From Lotus japonicus (Eukaryota; Streptophyta; Magnoliopsida; Fabales; Fabaceae), in the NCBI RefSeq assembly GCF_012489685.1, contig NC_080045.1, positions 65,804,722 to 65,868,721 on the forward strand: 64,000 nt of DNA. The letters are read 5' to 3'. The notes below the pieces were generated by a model. It worked only from the letters and a program-made list of their open reading frames with translations. It was not told the DNA's origin and searched no databases. Made by a program: the position numbers and the translations under genes. Positions 12,047-22,207 of this stretch are shown piece after piece; position 1 is the first letter of the stretch; each line of letters starts with the position of its first letter.

Positions 12047-12135
12047 ACTCATTTCTCACCTCTTCCACCACCACAACCACCGTGTCAACTCAACTTCAAC
12101 CACCAAACGCCACCGTTTTGCTCTCTTCATTTATT

Positions 12136-12678
12136 ATGGCTGATTTAACTTTCAAGAAGCGAGTCCGAGCTGACTCGGACGAGTTAGATCTAGAATCGTC
12201 CGAGGCAAAGCGACTCAGGGAGGATCTCCTCGAGTTCTTCGACGACACCGATCCCACAACGCCGTCGACTCAGGATCTTGACTCTGTTATCAGGAGCCTG
12301 CAAGAGGAGATCTCTGCGTCTTCCTCCCCTGCTCCCCTTCGTGTGACTACGTCAGATTCCGGCCAGATCGGGTACTTACTGGGAGCCTCCGACGACGAGC
12401 TGGGGCTTCCGCCGACGGAGGACTTGTCGTCGGTGGTGGTGCAGGAGGCGGAGATGTTCCGTGTTCCGCCTGAGTCAGCTTCCGGGATCGGTGAGTTGTG
12501 GGGGTTTGAGGACCAGATGCCGAGTTATGACTCGTTCGGGTTGGGAAACGGGTTTGGGTATGAAAGCAATACTGATTACGTGGCGTTTGATGGGTTGTTT
12601 GATCATTCTGATGTGTATTATGACTCGAATGAGTTTTCTGATTCGTGGCGGCAAGAGACCATGCCGGCGGCACAATAA
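12136..12678 (+). CDS. Conserved small acidic plant protein, unknown function
   Basis: This intronless gene encodes 180 residues starting MADLTFKKRVR. The open frame reaches back to 11935, but a TATA box at 12038 lies between, so the ATG at 12136 (context TTATTATGG) is the likely start. A basic N-terminus is followed by an acidic, Ser/Asp-rich body with SSEAKRLREDLLEFFDD at about residues 22-38, TQDLDSVIRSLQEE at about 46-59, and an aromatic Tyr/Phe/Asp-rich C-terminal third ending SDSWRQETMPAAQ. There is no signal peptide, membrane segment or catalytic motif. The composition recalls short nuclear or regulatory plant proteins that contact partners through amphipathic acidic helices; that is inference. 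Codon use is GC-richer than the flanks, as in a real gene. I do not recognise the family. Confidence 0.75.
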   Translation: MADLTFKKRVRADSDELDLESSEAKRLREDLLEFFDDTDPTTPSTQDLDSVIRSLQEEISASSSPAPLRVTTSDSGQIGYLLGASDDELGLPPTEDLSSVVVQEAEMFRVPPESASGIGELWGFEDQMPSYDSFGLGNGFGYESNTDYVAFDGLFDHSDVYYDSNEFSDSWRQETMPAAQ

Positions 12679-14381
12679 ACTATTTTGTTTTAATTTCTTA
12701 GACATGTAAATCTTTTTTTTTATTCACCTCACCTATTTTTGTTCCCTTTAATATAGATCTAAGATAAAGGGAATTACAGCAAATTATATACGTATGAGTT
12801 AGGATAACATGATGAAGCTGTGAATTTATGAAGGATGCTTAAGGAGGTTTATGGTTAAAAATCTCTTATTTTATTTATATGGATGGATGGTTAAAAAAAT
12901 CCTTAATGTAGTTCAACTTTGGAAAGGAACTCTGGAGAATAAAGGGAAAGTAATATCTTATTTTCATATTTAATTGGATTAAAAATGTAAGAAATAAATA
13001 AACAATAAATAGAAAATTATATTATGAACCTAAGAAGAGAGATTAACTCAGTTGGCAACGCAGGTTGAGTGTGTGGGAAGAGTTTTTTGAGTTCGATTTT
13101 CACACAATACAATTTTAAGAGGGATGAAGAATTTTAACTGTGACTAAAATTTTAATGTAATTAACCCTAAATCCCTAAATCTAATTAAACTTAAATGTTT
13201 AATTTTATTTTTATAAATTTTAAAATTTATTTTTTTTAATCCATGTGTATTTAAAAAAAATATAAAAGCCACGTGGAATAATTGACTCAGCAAAAATTAA
13301 GCCACATAGGCTGGAAACACGAGTAGGGACCTATTTTGATTAAAAAAAATTTAGGGAATGAGAATCAGAATTTTTTTTTCAGGGACTTATTTTCGTACGA
13401 GAGAAAATTTCAGGGACCTCTAGAGTATTTAAGACTATTTTTAAATACATGGAACCTAAAAACATGTTATATATCATTATATGAATTTATAAAATAATTT
13501 AATTATTTCACAGTTGTAAAATATATTTGGTTGTCTTTCCGAATATAAATACACTTATAAATTAGGTTATTTATTTAACATGCATGATAAACGGTTGGTA
13601 GAACTTTGAACCACTAAGTATTACACATTTTTGTAGTAGGTTACACTTTTTTGTTTTCTTGTCCAAATAGATAAAATTTGTTGGATGCAGCCACAAGTCC
13701 ACAACCGCCCCCACCTCTCCTTCATCTCCTTATCCTATTGAAGAGAATAGCGGGTTTGGTTTGGGTTGCGGTTTATGGTTGAGAGCCTGCCCGGTGGTTA
13801 CATGCGACAATGAGAGCTTGAAGAAAACAAAAGGGATGAAGGGCTTACTTATGCAGGGTTCAATAAAAATTGGGATTTACGTTAAATACTTAATATAGAG
13901 AGTTATGACGTCTTTCATACTTAACTCAAACAAATATACATAACTAATTAGTATCACTAGTGTAAGAGTATGTGCGTTAATTAAGACACTATTATTTAAA
14001 ATGAATCGCATATTTTAAAGGGACAGTAACAATCGTGATTAGTATTAAGTTTTTAAGATATGTAAGATGTTTGCTGAAAACTTTTTATTCAATTATGATC
14101 ATTATGAAAAAGAAAAACAAACAAAATAATGTTTTGCGTTTGGGTAAATGGGCTATCACTTTAATACTTATTTATGTATATGTAATTGTAAGACTTATGT
14201 AACAAGCTCAAAAGAATTCGTAGCTAGGTTATAGCCTATTTCTACTAGCTTGACCGAACAATTAATTAGGTACTTTTTTTTTGGACAAACAATTAATTAG
14301 GGTTTAGGGTGGAAATTGCATAATTTTAATTTTTGGTCAAAAAAATTAATTTGATTTGGCACCAAAAATTAAAACTATGCA
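12679..14381. other. Intergenic with repeat remnants
   Basis: No gene is seen. The sequence at 13265-13430 (CACGTGGAATAATTGACTCAGC, then two AGGGACCT/AGGGACTTATTTT-type blocks) looks like the end of a non-autonomous DNA transposon of a type common in legumes, but both ends could not be set. Near 14258-14300 the word ACAATTAATTAGG occurs twice around a 17-bp T-rich insert, like a tiny retroposition scar. Confidence 0.45.
13034..13130 (+). repeat. Possible SINE head (tRNA-like boxes)
   Basis: TTAACTCAGTTGGCAACG (A-box-like) is followed about 40 nt later by GAGTTCGATTTTC (B-box-like), the arrangement of a tRNA-derived Pol III promoter. No target duplication or A-tail was found and the tRNA would not fold well, so this is tentative. 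Confidence 0.35.
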
Positions 14382-14394
14382 AGTACCTGCCTTC
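14382..14394 (+). repeat. LINE target site duplication (3' side)
   Basis: AGTACCTGCCTTC abuts the poly-T (element poly(A)) and is repeated exactly at 20877-20889. Confidence 0.9.
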
Positions 14395-14732
14395 TTTTTT
14401 TTTTGGTCAAAGGAAGTTATATTGAAAAAACAAGGGCCAAGCCCAAGAGCCCAACAAGGCAAATACAAGCACCGCAGCACTGGCCAACAAAGCTAGGAAC
14501 AAGAATGTATTGTATATCAACTAACTAAAAGACTAACACAACAAGTTAGTTAACATACAGAATAGCTGTCAGAGGCCACTAACTCGGAAACACCAAAGCC
14601 ATCTAGAGGATAAACAATATACAAAAACAAGAAGGAGACTAGATGGATCCACTGAAAGTAGATCTAGCAATGTTCCGGTTACCAAAAAGAAACGCTGCAC
14701 ACATGAAACTCTTGAGCATCAGGCCAAGGAAA

Positions 14733-17700
14733 TCACCTTCTAGGAGGGATCCAACGAGCATCTTCCACTAAAGCTCTGGCAATCTGAATGGGAGGGGACA
14801 TCGTCCAATTCCAAGCAAGTAAGTTTCTTGATCCTAAATTAGCAACATGATGGGCCACTATGTTCCCTTGACGGGGAGTCCAAGAGAAGGAACAAAGGTT
14901 GAAATTGAGACTAAACCTTCTAATATCTTCTATGAATTGGTCTCACCCTGTTTTCTTTTGTTCTTACAAGCATCAATCAGGGAAAGACAATCAGATTCCA
15001 TGCAGATCTGCTCTAAGCCCAAGTTGTTTGCCAGAATAATTCCCTCTCTTAACGCAGCAGCTTCAGAGGTTAAAGGGGAGAAGGAGAACCTCCTGGTGGA
15101 CATACCAGCTATTAAATTCCCTGCAACATACCGGATGATCACACCAGTTGTACTTGTTGGAGAGCCTGGCAGCCAACTAGCATCCGTATTCACCTTGTAC
15201 ACCCCATGGGGAGGAGGGATCCATCTTTTAGGCCCAGGTATGGTTGATACTCTTTCTACCGGTGACTCTGTCTGAATCGGTTTACATAGATGAATATCCT
15301 TCATCATCAGTTGGATCTGCAAAATAGTGTCTCTAGGATTCGGTGCTTCATGATCGAAGACTACCCTATTTCTCCCTTTTCATATTCCCCAAATAGTCAT
15401 ACATAGAGTAGCTAGGGACTCCTCGGGTTCAGTGGAAGAATGAGAAAGTTGCTGAATTTTTAAGAGGAGCCAGGAGGAGATGCTTGTCAGACCTTGTGGT
15501 GAAATGTTCCATTGAAAGATTGAGCCAAACCACACAGGTCTAGTCCAGGGACAAAGTAGGAATGCATGCTCACTCGTTTCTGGTACAGTAAGACAAACTG
15601 GACAGAACTTGTTCCTGGACACCCTTCTCTTGAATAGATTCTCATTAAGAGCCAGTGCATTGGAACACACTTTCCACATGAACATCCTTATCTTCTGGGG
15701 AACACTTACTGACCAGATGAAATTCCAGAGTTCTTTAGGTAGACAATTGGACGTAGAGGCCACATTTAGGTAGGATTGATCTTCTGATTTGATTACCTGA
15801 TAGCCTGATCTGATGCTGTACTGTCCATTTTTCTCATGGGGCCAGATCAATTTGTCTTCATTTCCTGACAAGCCAATTGGAGTTTGTAAAATTTTAAGTG
15901 CTACCATGGGCTGAAAAATTCCTCTTATCTTTTCCCCATCCCACCCCCCTCCTTGGGGCAGGGTAATCTCCTTGACTTTCCAATCCTGCAACTGCTGATT
16001 ATCAGTGGTTAATACTTCCCCTGTCCAGAGCCAGGGATCTCCCCAGATCCTAGCAGTCTCACCCTTACCAATAGACCACCTTCCCTTCCTCCTTAATAAG
16101 TTCCTGCCTTCTAATATACTCTTCCACATCCAGGAAGCCCTTCTGCCCGTGCTAGCCTGCAAGAAGTTGGTATTAGGATAATAAACAGCCTTTAAGATAG
16201 AGGCCCAAAGAGCATTAGGGTTCTCTTCTAATCTCCAAGCTTGTTTAGTAAGACAAGCAACATTTTGGTGTTGGAAATCTCTAAAGCCAAGCCCTCCTTC
16301 AATTTTCTTCTTTGACATGTAATTCCAACGTCTCCAATGTATCCCACGATCTTTTTTATAACCCCTCCACCAGAACCGAGACACAATAGCATGAAGGGAC
16401 AAACAAAAGGACTTAGGAAATTGCACAATCGCCATGGCATAGGAGGGGATTGCCTGAATAACAGATTTAATCAACACTTCCTTCCCAGCTTGATTTAACA
16501 TAGTTTCCTTCCAACCTTCCAATTTACCCAAGATTCTATCCTTTACCCAAGCAAGCGCAGTAGTTCTGTTTCTCCCCCAAATGCCAGGGAGGCCTAGGTA
16601 TTGTCCAGGAGAAGTCCAGATCTGCATATTAAGAATAGAGGCTATCTGATTTCTTCTATGAGCCGGGAGAAGGGGGCTGCAAATAATTCCAGATTTGGCT
16701 GTGTTTATCCTTTGACCAGAGGCTAGTGAGAAAGTATTCAAAATCTCCATTAACTGGTACAACTCTTGAGGGTGAGCCCGAGCAAAGAGGAGGGAGTCAT
16801 CCGCAAAAAGAAGGTGGGTTATACAAGGGGCAGTGGGAGCAAGCTGAATACCTTTTAGCCTTCCTTCAGATTGAGCTTTTAGGAGCAAATGAGAGAGAAC
16901 ATCAGCTGCCAAGACAAACAAATACGGAGACAAGGGGTCACCTTGTCTAAGACCCCTTTCCGGGGTAAGGCTTTCACTGACAAAACCATTAATCTTATAT
17001 CTGTAAGATACCCCCTTCACAATACTCATCACTTGAGCAACCCACTTATCATGGAAGCCGTAGGCCTGTAAAATGCTTTTAAGAAAAGGCCATTCAAGGC
17101 AATCATAGGCCTTACTAAGGTCCATCTTCACTGCAATGAACTCTTTAAGCTCAGCCCCCCTGTGCTTCAAGCCATAGAAGGCTTCTTGAGCAATAATTAT
17201 ATTGTCCTGAATGAGACGCCCTCCCACAAAAGTGCTTTGATTTGGAGTAACCAGTTCTCCTAAAGCTCCTTTAAGTCTAGAGACCATGATTTTTGAGATC
17301 ATCTTGAGGATGAAATTACAACAACTTATGGGTCGGAATTGGATCACACTTTCCGGGTTTTGGACTTTGGGCACCAATGCAACAAGGGTCTCATTGAGAT
17401 TATTAGGCAGGAAGCCGTCCCTGAAGAAGGATTAGATAGCCATAGTAATTTCATCCTTAATAGTATTCCAATGATTTTTGAAAAAGAGACCATTAAACCC
17501 ATCTGGTCCCGGAGCCTTGAGGCTGCCAAGGCCATTTAGAGCATCTAGAATTTCCTGCTGGGACACATCATCTATCAAATAGGCATTTAAATCTTCACTA
17601 ACCAGTCGGGGAACTGCTCGGAGGCATGTGTTCATGAGCTGACACCCTTTTGCAGTATAGATGGTTTGATAATGTCTCAAAAAAGCTCCCATAATTCCAT

Positions 17701-18865
17701 CCTGGCCTTCTATCCAGTTTCCATGCTCATCCTTAATCCTCTCCAATCTGTTTCGGTTTCTTCTTTGTAGAGTAGTAGCATGAAAGAATTTTGTGTTTTT
17801 ATCACCAAATTGCACCCATTTCAATCGAGATCTCTGGCCCCAATATAGTTCTTCCTGCCTCCAAAGTTCTTTTACCTGAGATTTGCGGGAGGAAACAGCA
17901 TTCCAATCAACTTCATGATGCGGTTTTCCTTGTTCTAGTTGAATCTCTCCTTTGAGTCTCTCTATCTCCTGTTGGGCCACTTTAAAAGTCTTCTTTTGCC
18001 ACACCATTAGGCTTTTTTTGCTGGACTTCATTCTTGCCTCAAGATCAGACCAAACATCCTCTCTAGGATTTGGCTCTTCCCACCCCTGTTGAACAGTAGC
18101 TTTACAATCTTGATGTTCGTTCCAGAATAATTCATACTTGAATTGTTTACCACTCATTGATCTAGGCAGGGGGTCTAGGAATACAGGGGAATGATCAGAA
18201 CTAAAAGGAGTGTAAGCAATAGCTCTTGCATTAGGAAATAAAGCCCGCCACTGCCAATTCGCTAAGACCCGATCAATTCTTTCCCTCGTTATGACTCCAT
18301 CACGTGGGTTACTGTGCCAGGTAAACCTTTCACCCTTAAGATCAAGGTCCATCAATGCAGATTCATGAAGAAACTCTCTGAAAATCTGTATTCTGGAATC
18401 AGAATGGGGCCTCAAACCTTCTTTCTCATGTGGGAACAAAATCTCATTAAAATCCCCAGCACAACACCAAGGGATATCTCTGTTTTGATTCAAGGAAGCA
18501 ATGGTACACCATAAAGATCTTCGCCTCTGAGGAACAGGATCCCCATACACAAACGTACACTCCCAAACACTGGTATCATTTTGGGAAGTAACAACAGTAT
18601 GAATAAAATTTTTTGTTGACTCTATTATTTCAATGTCAACACCATATCTCCACATTAAAGCTAGCCCGCCTGATAAACCAATGGGATCCACTAAGAATAT
18701 GTGTTGATACTGCAACTGGTACCTTAATCTCTCTAGGACATTCCTTCTGGACTTAGTCTCCATCAAGAACAGAATGGTCGGTTGGAACTTGTTAACCAAG
18801 TTCTTAAGTTCTCTCCTTGTCGGGGTGGCCGCCACACCTCGACAATTCCAGCAGAGTGTATTCAT
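14733..18865 (-). pseudogene. LINE ORF2: endonuclease-RT-RNase H polyprotein, lightly broken
   Basis: The frame spans about 1,377 codons. Residues 1-220 are an apurinic-type endonuclease: start MNTLCWNCRG, METKSRR near 36, a GDFNEI block, then SDHSPVF. The reverse transcriptase follows, with FRPISCCN, KMDLSKAYD, QGDPLSPYLF and FADDSLLF (near residue 690). Next comes the zinc-binding region FCPVCLTVPETSEHAFLLCPW, then RNase H (NTDASW, ESDCLSLID). Three lesions are seen: TAA at 17432-17434 between endonuclease and RT, TGA at 15380-15382 at a normally Trp codon just before RNase H, and a one-base frameshift near 14945. After the frameshift the frame continues with FSWTPRQGNIVAHHVANLG to a TGA at 14733-14735. 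The first two are single-codon changes in one frame. The protein would nick target DNA and reverse-transcribe element RNA in the nucleus. Confidence 0.9.
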
Positions 18866-20631
18866 GGCGCTTGAGGGGGCATGGGTAGGCCCGCCTCCTC
18901 AGCCAATGAAGTAGGAGAAAATAAATTCTCAGAGCTGAGAGTGTGTAGTTTGTTCTCAGCCAAGTCCAGTTTCAATCTCTTCCCCAGCCCTTTCTCAGAG
19001 GAACCAATTTCACATTTAACGATGGCTAAACTCTCATCACATCTGGATCTCTTTAGGGTTAAGCATTTTTCCAGTCCTGTTGCTAACTCAGATTCACATG
19101 AAGGACTAAGGTGAACTCTAGAGGCAGTCTCAGTAACAACTTCCTCATCATCTGAAGGGAATTCTATCAGGTACTCATTGGTAGCATATATAGTTCTTCT
19201 CTTAATCCTTGGTCTCCCAACCACCCGAGAAGAAGACTTGGGAGGGGAATTATGAGGATCACAGTTGAAAATAAAGGAAGGATCTAGTTGTCGGTTAAAA
19301 CTCTGCTGGTTAGAAGCTTCAGCTGGCTTGCAGATCATTCTGGCTTTCCTCACATGTTCAGCTGTCAGGTTAGCTCCAAAGCAACTAGTGTGGTTTCTCA
19401 CTGGACTGGGGTAGTCCAGAATAACAGGATCAACTCTCGTACCTATGAATTCTGTTGCGATGTGTAGCTGGCTAATATTCTCTGGGCCCAACCCTGGACA
19501 AATCTCCTTAGAGGATAAAGCTCTTCTAGTAACACTAACTGGGGAGGACTCACTGCTGGAAGACGATGAAACTCTGGAAACACTGTCCTCCAGACCCACA
19601 GAATGGGATCCCTCAAACTCTCGAGGGTGAACAATATGATCATCATCAGGCTGATGAGGAGGGGGCAGGATGACCCTCCCTGAGGTAACTCCCATAATAT
19701 CCTGAATCATAGCATCTTCATCTTCCTCCTGAACTGGGATAGAAGGAATAGGACTCCGATCTGAGCAGCTAACCACAAAATCCTTGGGAGGGGGCACCAG
19801 CTTCTGCTTCCAGTATCTTAATTCCTGACTTTCCAGGGGAGGGTTGTGGTCCTTCCTTTGAGCAGATCTGCCAGAACTAGCAGCCAGAGAAGCCAAACTT
19901 TTAGCAGTAGGGACACCCAAAAACTGTGAGTATCTTGGTTGGGCGGGGTTCAAGCAAGACATAGCTCTCGGTCTCATACACCCCTTCTGTTCATGGCCTA
20001 AAATGCCACATTTGTAACAAATCCCCTGTAGTTTCTCATACTTAAAAAATACCCAAGCTTTGGGCATATCTCTCCTAGGGACCCAGAAGCCTGTAGTTAG
20101 AGGTTTTTTCACATTCAACTTGACTCTCACCCTGAAAAAGGGCCGGAGGAGAGAGTCATTCACCTTTGGGTTTTCGATGACCAGGACTTCTCCAAGTTGG
20201 GAAGCAACTTTGGAAACATTTGCAGTATTCATAACCTCCAAGGGGAGTCCATGGAACTGGATCCAAAAAGGAGCTAGATCAAAGCAAACTTCCAAGGCTG
20301 AAATCTGAGGTGCCCACCACTGGAGGCAAAGTAGATACCCCATAACATTCCAAGGGGACTCATCCATAATCCTTTCTGCAAAATCTTCATCTGGACAAGG
20401 GACTAAGATAGTGTTAACTCCCAGATCCCCAATCTGTGTAGTATTAGGCAGGCCCCAAGCCTTCATCACTACTTGTTTAATAGCATGTTTGTTCAGTGGT
20501 TTATCTACAATCACTTTTCCAATCAGAGTTTTCCTAGCTAACTCTACATTGTTGTCTTCCTCAACAGGTAGCTCTATAGTGATTCCATCCAAAGAGCACT
20601 CCACTGGGTTGTTCTCTTCATTTCTCTCCAT
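18862..20631 (-). CDS. LINE ORF1: zinc-knuckle RNA-binding protein
   Basis: An intact frame of 589 residues starts at the ATG at 20631 (MERNEENNP). The frame is open 31 codons further upstream (to 20724), but that leader is hydrophobic and unlike related ORF1 proteins. Residues about 15-190 form the plant LINE ORF1 N-terminal domain (DUF4283 type). A CCHC knuckle, CYKCGILGHEQKGC (Cys-x2-Cys-x4-His-x4-Cys), lies near residue 212, followed by a long Ser/Pro-rich tail with little order and a basic patch GRPRIKRRT. ORF1 proteins bind element RNA and chaperone nucleic acid during target-primed reverse transcription. Its stop overlaps the ORF2 start as ATGA (18862-18865), so ORF2 translation may depend on termination-reinitiation. 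Confidence 0.88.
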   Translation of the reverse strand: MERNEENNPVECSLDGITIELPVEEDNNVELARKTLIGKVIVDKPLNKHAIKQVVMKAWGLPNTTQIGDLGVNTILVPCPDEDFAERIMDESPWNVMGYLLCLQWWAPQISALEVCFDLAPFWIQFHGLPLEVMNTANVSKVASQLGEVLVIENPKVNDSLLRPFFRVRVKLNVKKPLTTGFWVPRRDMPKAWVFFKYEKLQGICYKCGILGHEQKGCMRPRAMSCLNPAQPRYSQFLGVPTAKSLASLAASSGRSAQRKDHNPPLESQELRYWKQKLVPPPKDFVVSCSDRSPIPSIPVQEEDEDAMIQDIMGVTSGRVILPPPHQPDDDHIVHPREFEGSHSVGLEDSVSRVSSSSSSESSPVSVTRRALSSKEICPGLGPENISQLHIATEFIGTRVDPVILDYPSPVRNHTSCFGANLTAEHVRKARMICKPAEASNQQSFNRQLDPSFIFNCDPHNSPPKSSSRVVGRPRIKRRTIYATNEYLIEFPSDDEEVVTETASRVHLSPSCESELATGLEKCLTLKRSRCDESLAIVKCEIGSSEKGLGKRLKLDLAENKLHTLSSENLFSPTSLAEEAGLPMPPQAP

Positions 20632-20876
20632 AGTGGAGGAAAAAGACAGCAGAAACTTCCACAGGAAGGAAGAGGACAAAAGGGAATAAACTTTACCAAA
20701 AACAGGAAGGAGCAAGATCCACACTAGAACAACAAGAAGCAGTGGGAATCAGGTCATTTCTCACAATGAAAAGGACAAGCCAACGGGATTGGTGGAAGCT
20801 CTTCTTAGAGTTTTTACAACCTAGGACAAACCCTAGCAGAGCGTGTAAAAGTCTAAAAGAGAGATACTTTGCTCAC

Positions 20877-20889
20877 AGTACCTGCCTTC
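20877..20889 (+). repeat. LINE target site duplication (5' side)
   Basis: AGTACCTGCCTTC follows the 5' end of the LINE and matches 14382-14394 exactly. It defines the element as full-length or close to it on the 5' side. Confidence 0.9.
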
Positions 20890-21581
20890 ATTCAGAATTT
20901 GATTACAAGTCCTTTTTTTTTTTTTTGACAGAGTTGCATTGGAATGTTCTTTTTCGTTCAAAATTGTGATGGGCTACGGCCCAAGTAAGGCTCGTTATAT
21001 TCTTTTGTTAATCTACATAAGATTTTGGGTAAGATTTTCGCCCAAATGAAATGTCATCCGTTGACAAAAAATTCTACATAAGATCAAAAGAAGTATTTGG
21101 ACAATGATTTTTCTTCTTCACTTTAATTGATAAAATCAGGAATAACACATTATTGGTTGTGATTATATCTACAATATATATATATATATCCATCTACATG
21201 ATAAATTAGTAAAAAATACTTTCATATTTTATTGAATTTTGTTTATTAGAGATCTAAAGTTGAATAATAAAAAACCGAATGTCATTTTTCAATAAGTTTT
21301 TTGAATGTAAGAGGTAAAGAAACAAAAACAAATAAGGTCATCTGAATCCAAAAATTACAAAGAGGAATAAGGTCATCTGGAGGCTCTGAGACTAAGATGA
21401 ACTTTATAGCTTGTTTGATCATCACTTTCGCAAAAAATTTCATATACACATTATCCTTACGAAAAATATGATGTCACTAAAAGTTTCACCGCATGTAAAT
21501 GCAAACTAAATTATAAATGTATCAAATTATAATCAGTGAGAAAAAAAAGAGAAATTCATAGTAGTACTAGACTACTGGGTA
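20890..21581. other. Intergenic with short insertion scars
   Basis: No gene is seen. A poly-T run lies at 20917-20929. The word TCTACATAAGAT occurs at 21012-21023 and 21073-21084, flanking a 49-bp piece that ends GACAAAAAAT. This is the form of a severely 5'-truncated retroposed fragment. Confidence 0.45.
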
Positions 21582-21747
21582 ATGATATACACACCTCTGT
21601 TTTTATACATTTCATTTCCACCTCTTTTTATTTCTATCTCTCTCCTCTTATCATCTATCATATTTTATACTTTCTCACTCTTACTTTTTCTTTTCTTCCT
21701 ATCTCTCTTCCTCCACCTCATTTTGAGGTGTGAATAAATAATTATTG
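21582..21747. repeat. Dispersed repeat, copy B (MITE-like)
   Basis: This copy is related to 2291-2462. The left end AATGATATACACACCTC and the right end, reverse-complemented AATAATTATTTATTCACACCTC-like, form imperfect inverted repeats around a pyrimidine-rich core. That is the shape of a short non-autonomous DNA transposon. The superfamily is unclear because no target duplication was resolved. Confidence 0.5.
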
Positions 21748-21936
21748 CTAGACTAATAGACACAAGATTTGATGAGTCCTACAGTCCTACGACAACACAA
21801 GATGGATATACACCACACCGCCCTTTAGTCAGAGTGTCCGAAACAAAAATCTAGCTAACTCTCCACTTCAGTTCTCGAAAACTAATTCCCATCTCACTTT
21901 CCTTTGCGTCAACCCCACTTCCCAATCCCGATCGTA

Positions 21937-21942
21937 CACGTG
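21937..21942 (+). promoter_or_regulatory. G-box upstream of RAD23
   Basis: A CACGTG hexamer with context TACACGTGCT lies 266 bp before the RAD23 ATG. G-boxes bind bZIP and bHLH factors in light, ABA and stress control. The position is right for a promoter element, but function is inferred from the motif alone. Confidence 0.4.
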
Positions 21943-22074
21943 CTCACCAAATCACCAACAAAAGGAAAGGCGCGTGAGGTTGATGACTCAACTACTGCAA
22001 ACATAAACTAGCATATTTTCGAGTATATCTCCTCCTTTTAAATCAAAAAGGGTTTTTCTTTTTCTTTTACTTCG

Positions 22075-22076
<2 letters not shown>

Positions 22077-22110
<34 letters not shown>
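22077..22110 (+). repeat. (TC)17 microsatellite in RAD23 5' leader
   Basis: This is a perfect 34-nt TC dinucleotide run about 100 nt upstream of the RAD23 ATG. CT-rich tracts are common in plant 5' leaders and core promoters, and this one should be length-polymorphic. Confidence 0.9.
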
Positions 22111-22113
<3 letters not shown>

Positions 22114-22207
22114 CGTCGTTTTGGGTTCTGCGGATCGGTGGATCCTGGTCGCGAATTCCGACGCTGTTCGTGGCGGCGAACCGAATTCCGGTCAACAAGC
22201 GAAGAAG

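Larger units (their letters stand above)
14395..20876 (-). mobile_element. Near full-length L1-type LINE
   Basis: The 6.48-kb non-LTR retrotransposon lies on the minus strand. It is flanked by a 13-bp duplication AGTACCTGCCTTC (14382-14394 and 20877-20889), and its poly(A) tail appears as poly-T at 14395-14404. Order from the 5' end: about 245 bp of 5' UTR, ORF1 (zinc-knuckle nucleic-acid binding), ORF2 (endonuclease, reverse transcriptase, zinc-binding, RNase H), and about 330 bp of 3' UTR. ORF1 is intact; ORF2 has two nonsense codons and one frameshift. The exact duplication and light decay indicate recent insertion of a copy, now dead in ORF2, from a lineage that may still have active members. 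Confidence 0.93.

Noticed and set aside
11935..12135. In-frame ATG 67 codons upstream of the 12136 gene
   Set aside because: It is upstream of a clear TATA box and CT-rich leader; the extension is low-complexity Ser/Thr/Leu.
20632..20724. Hydrophobic leader of LINE ORF1
   Set aside because: Unlike the family, probably 5' UTR read through; the start at 20631 is used.
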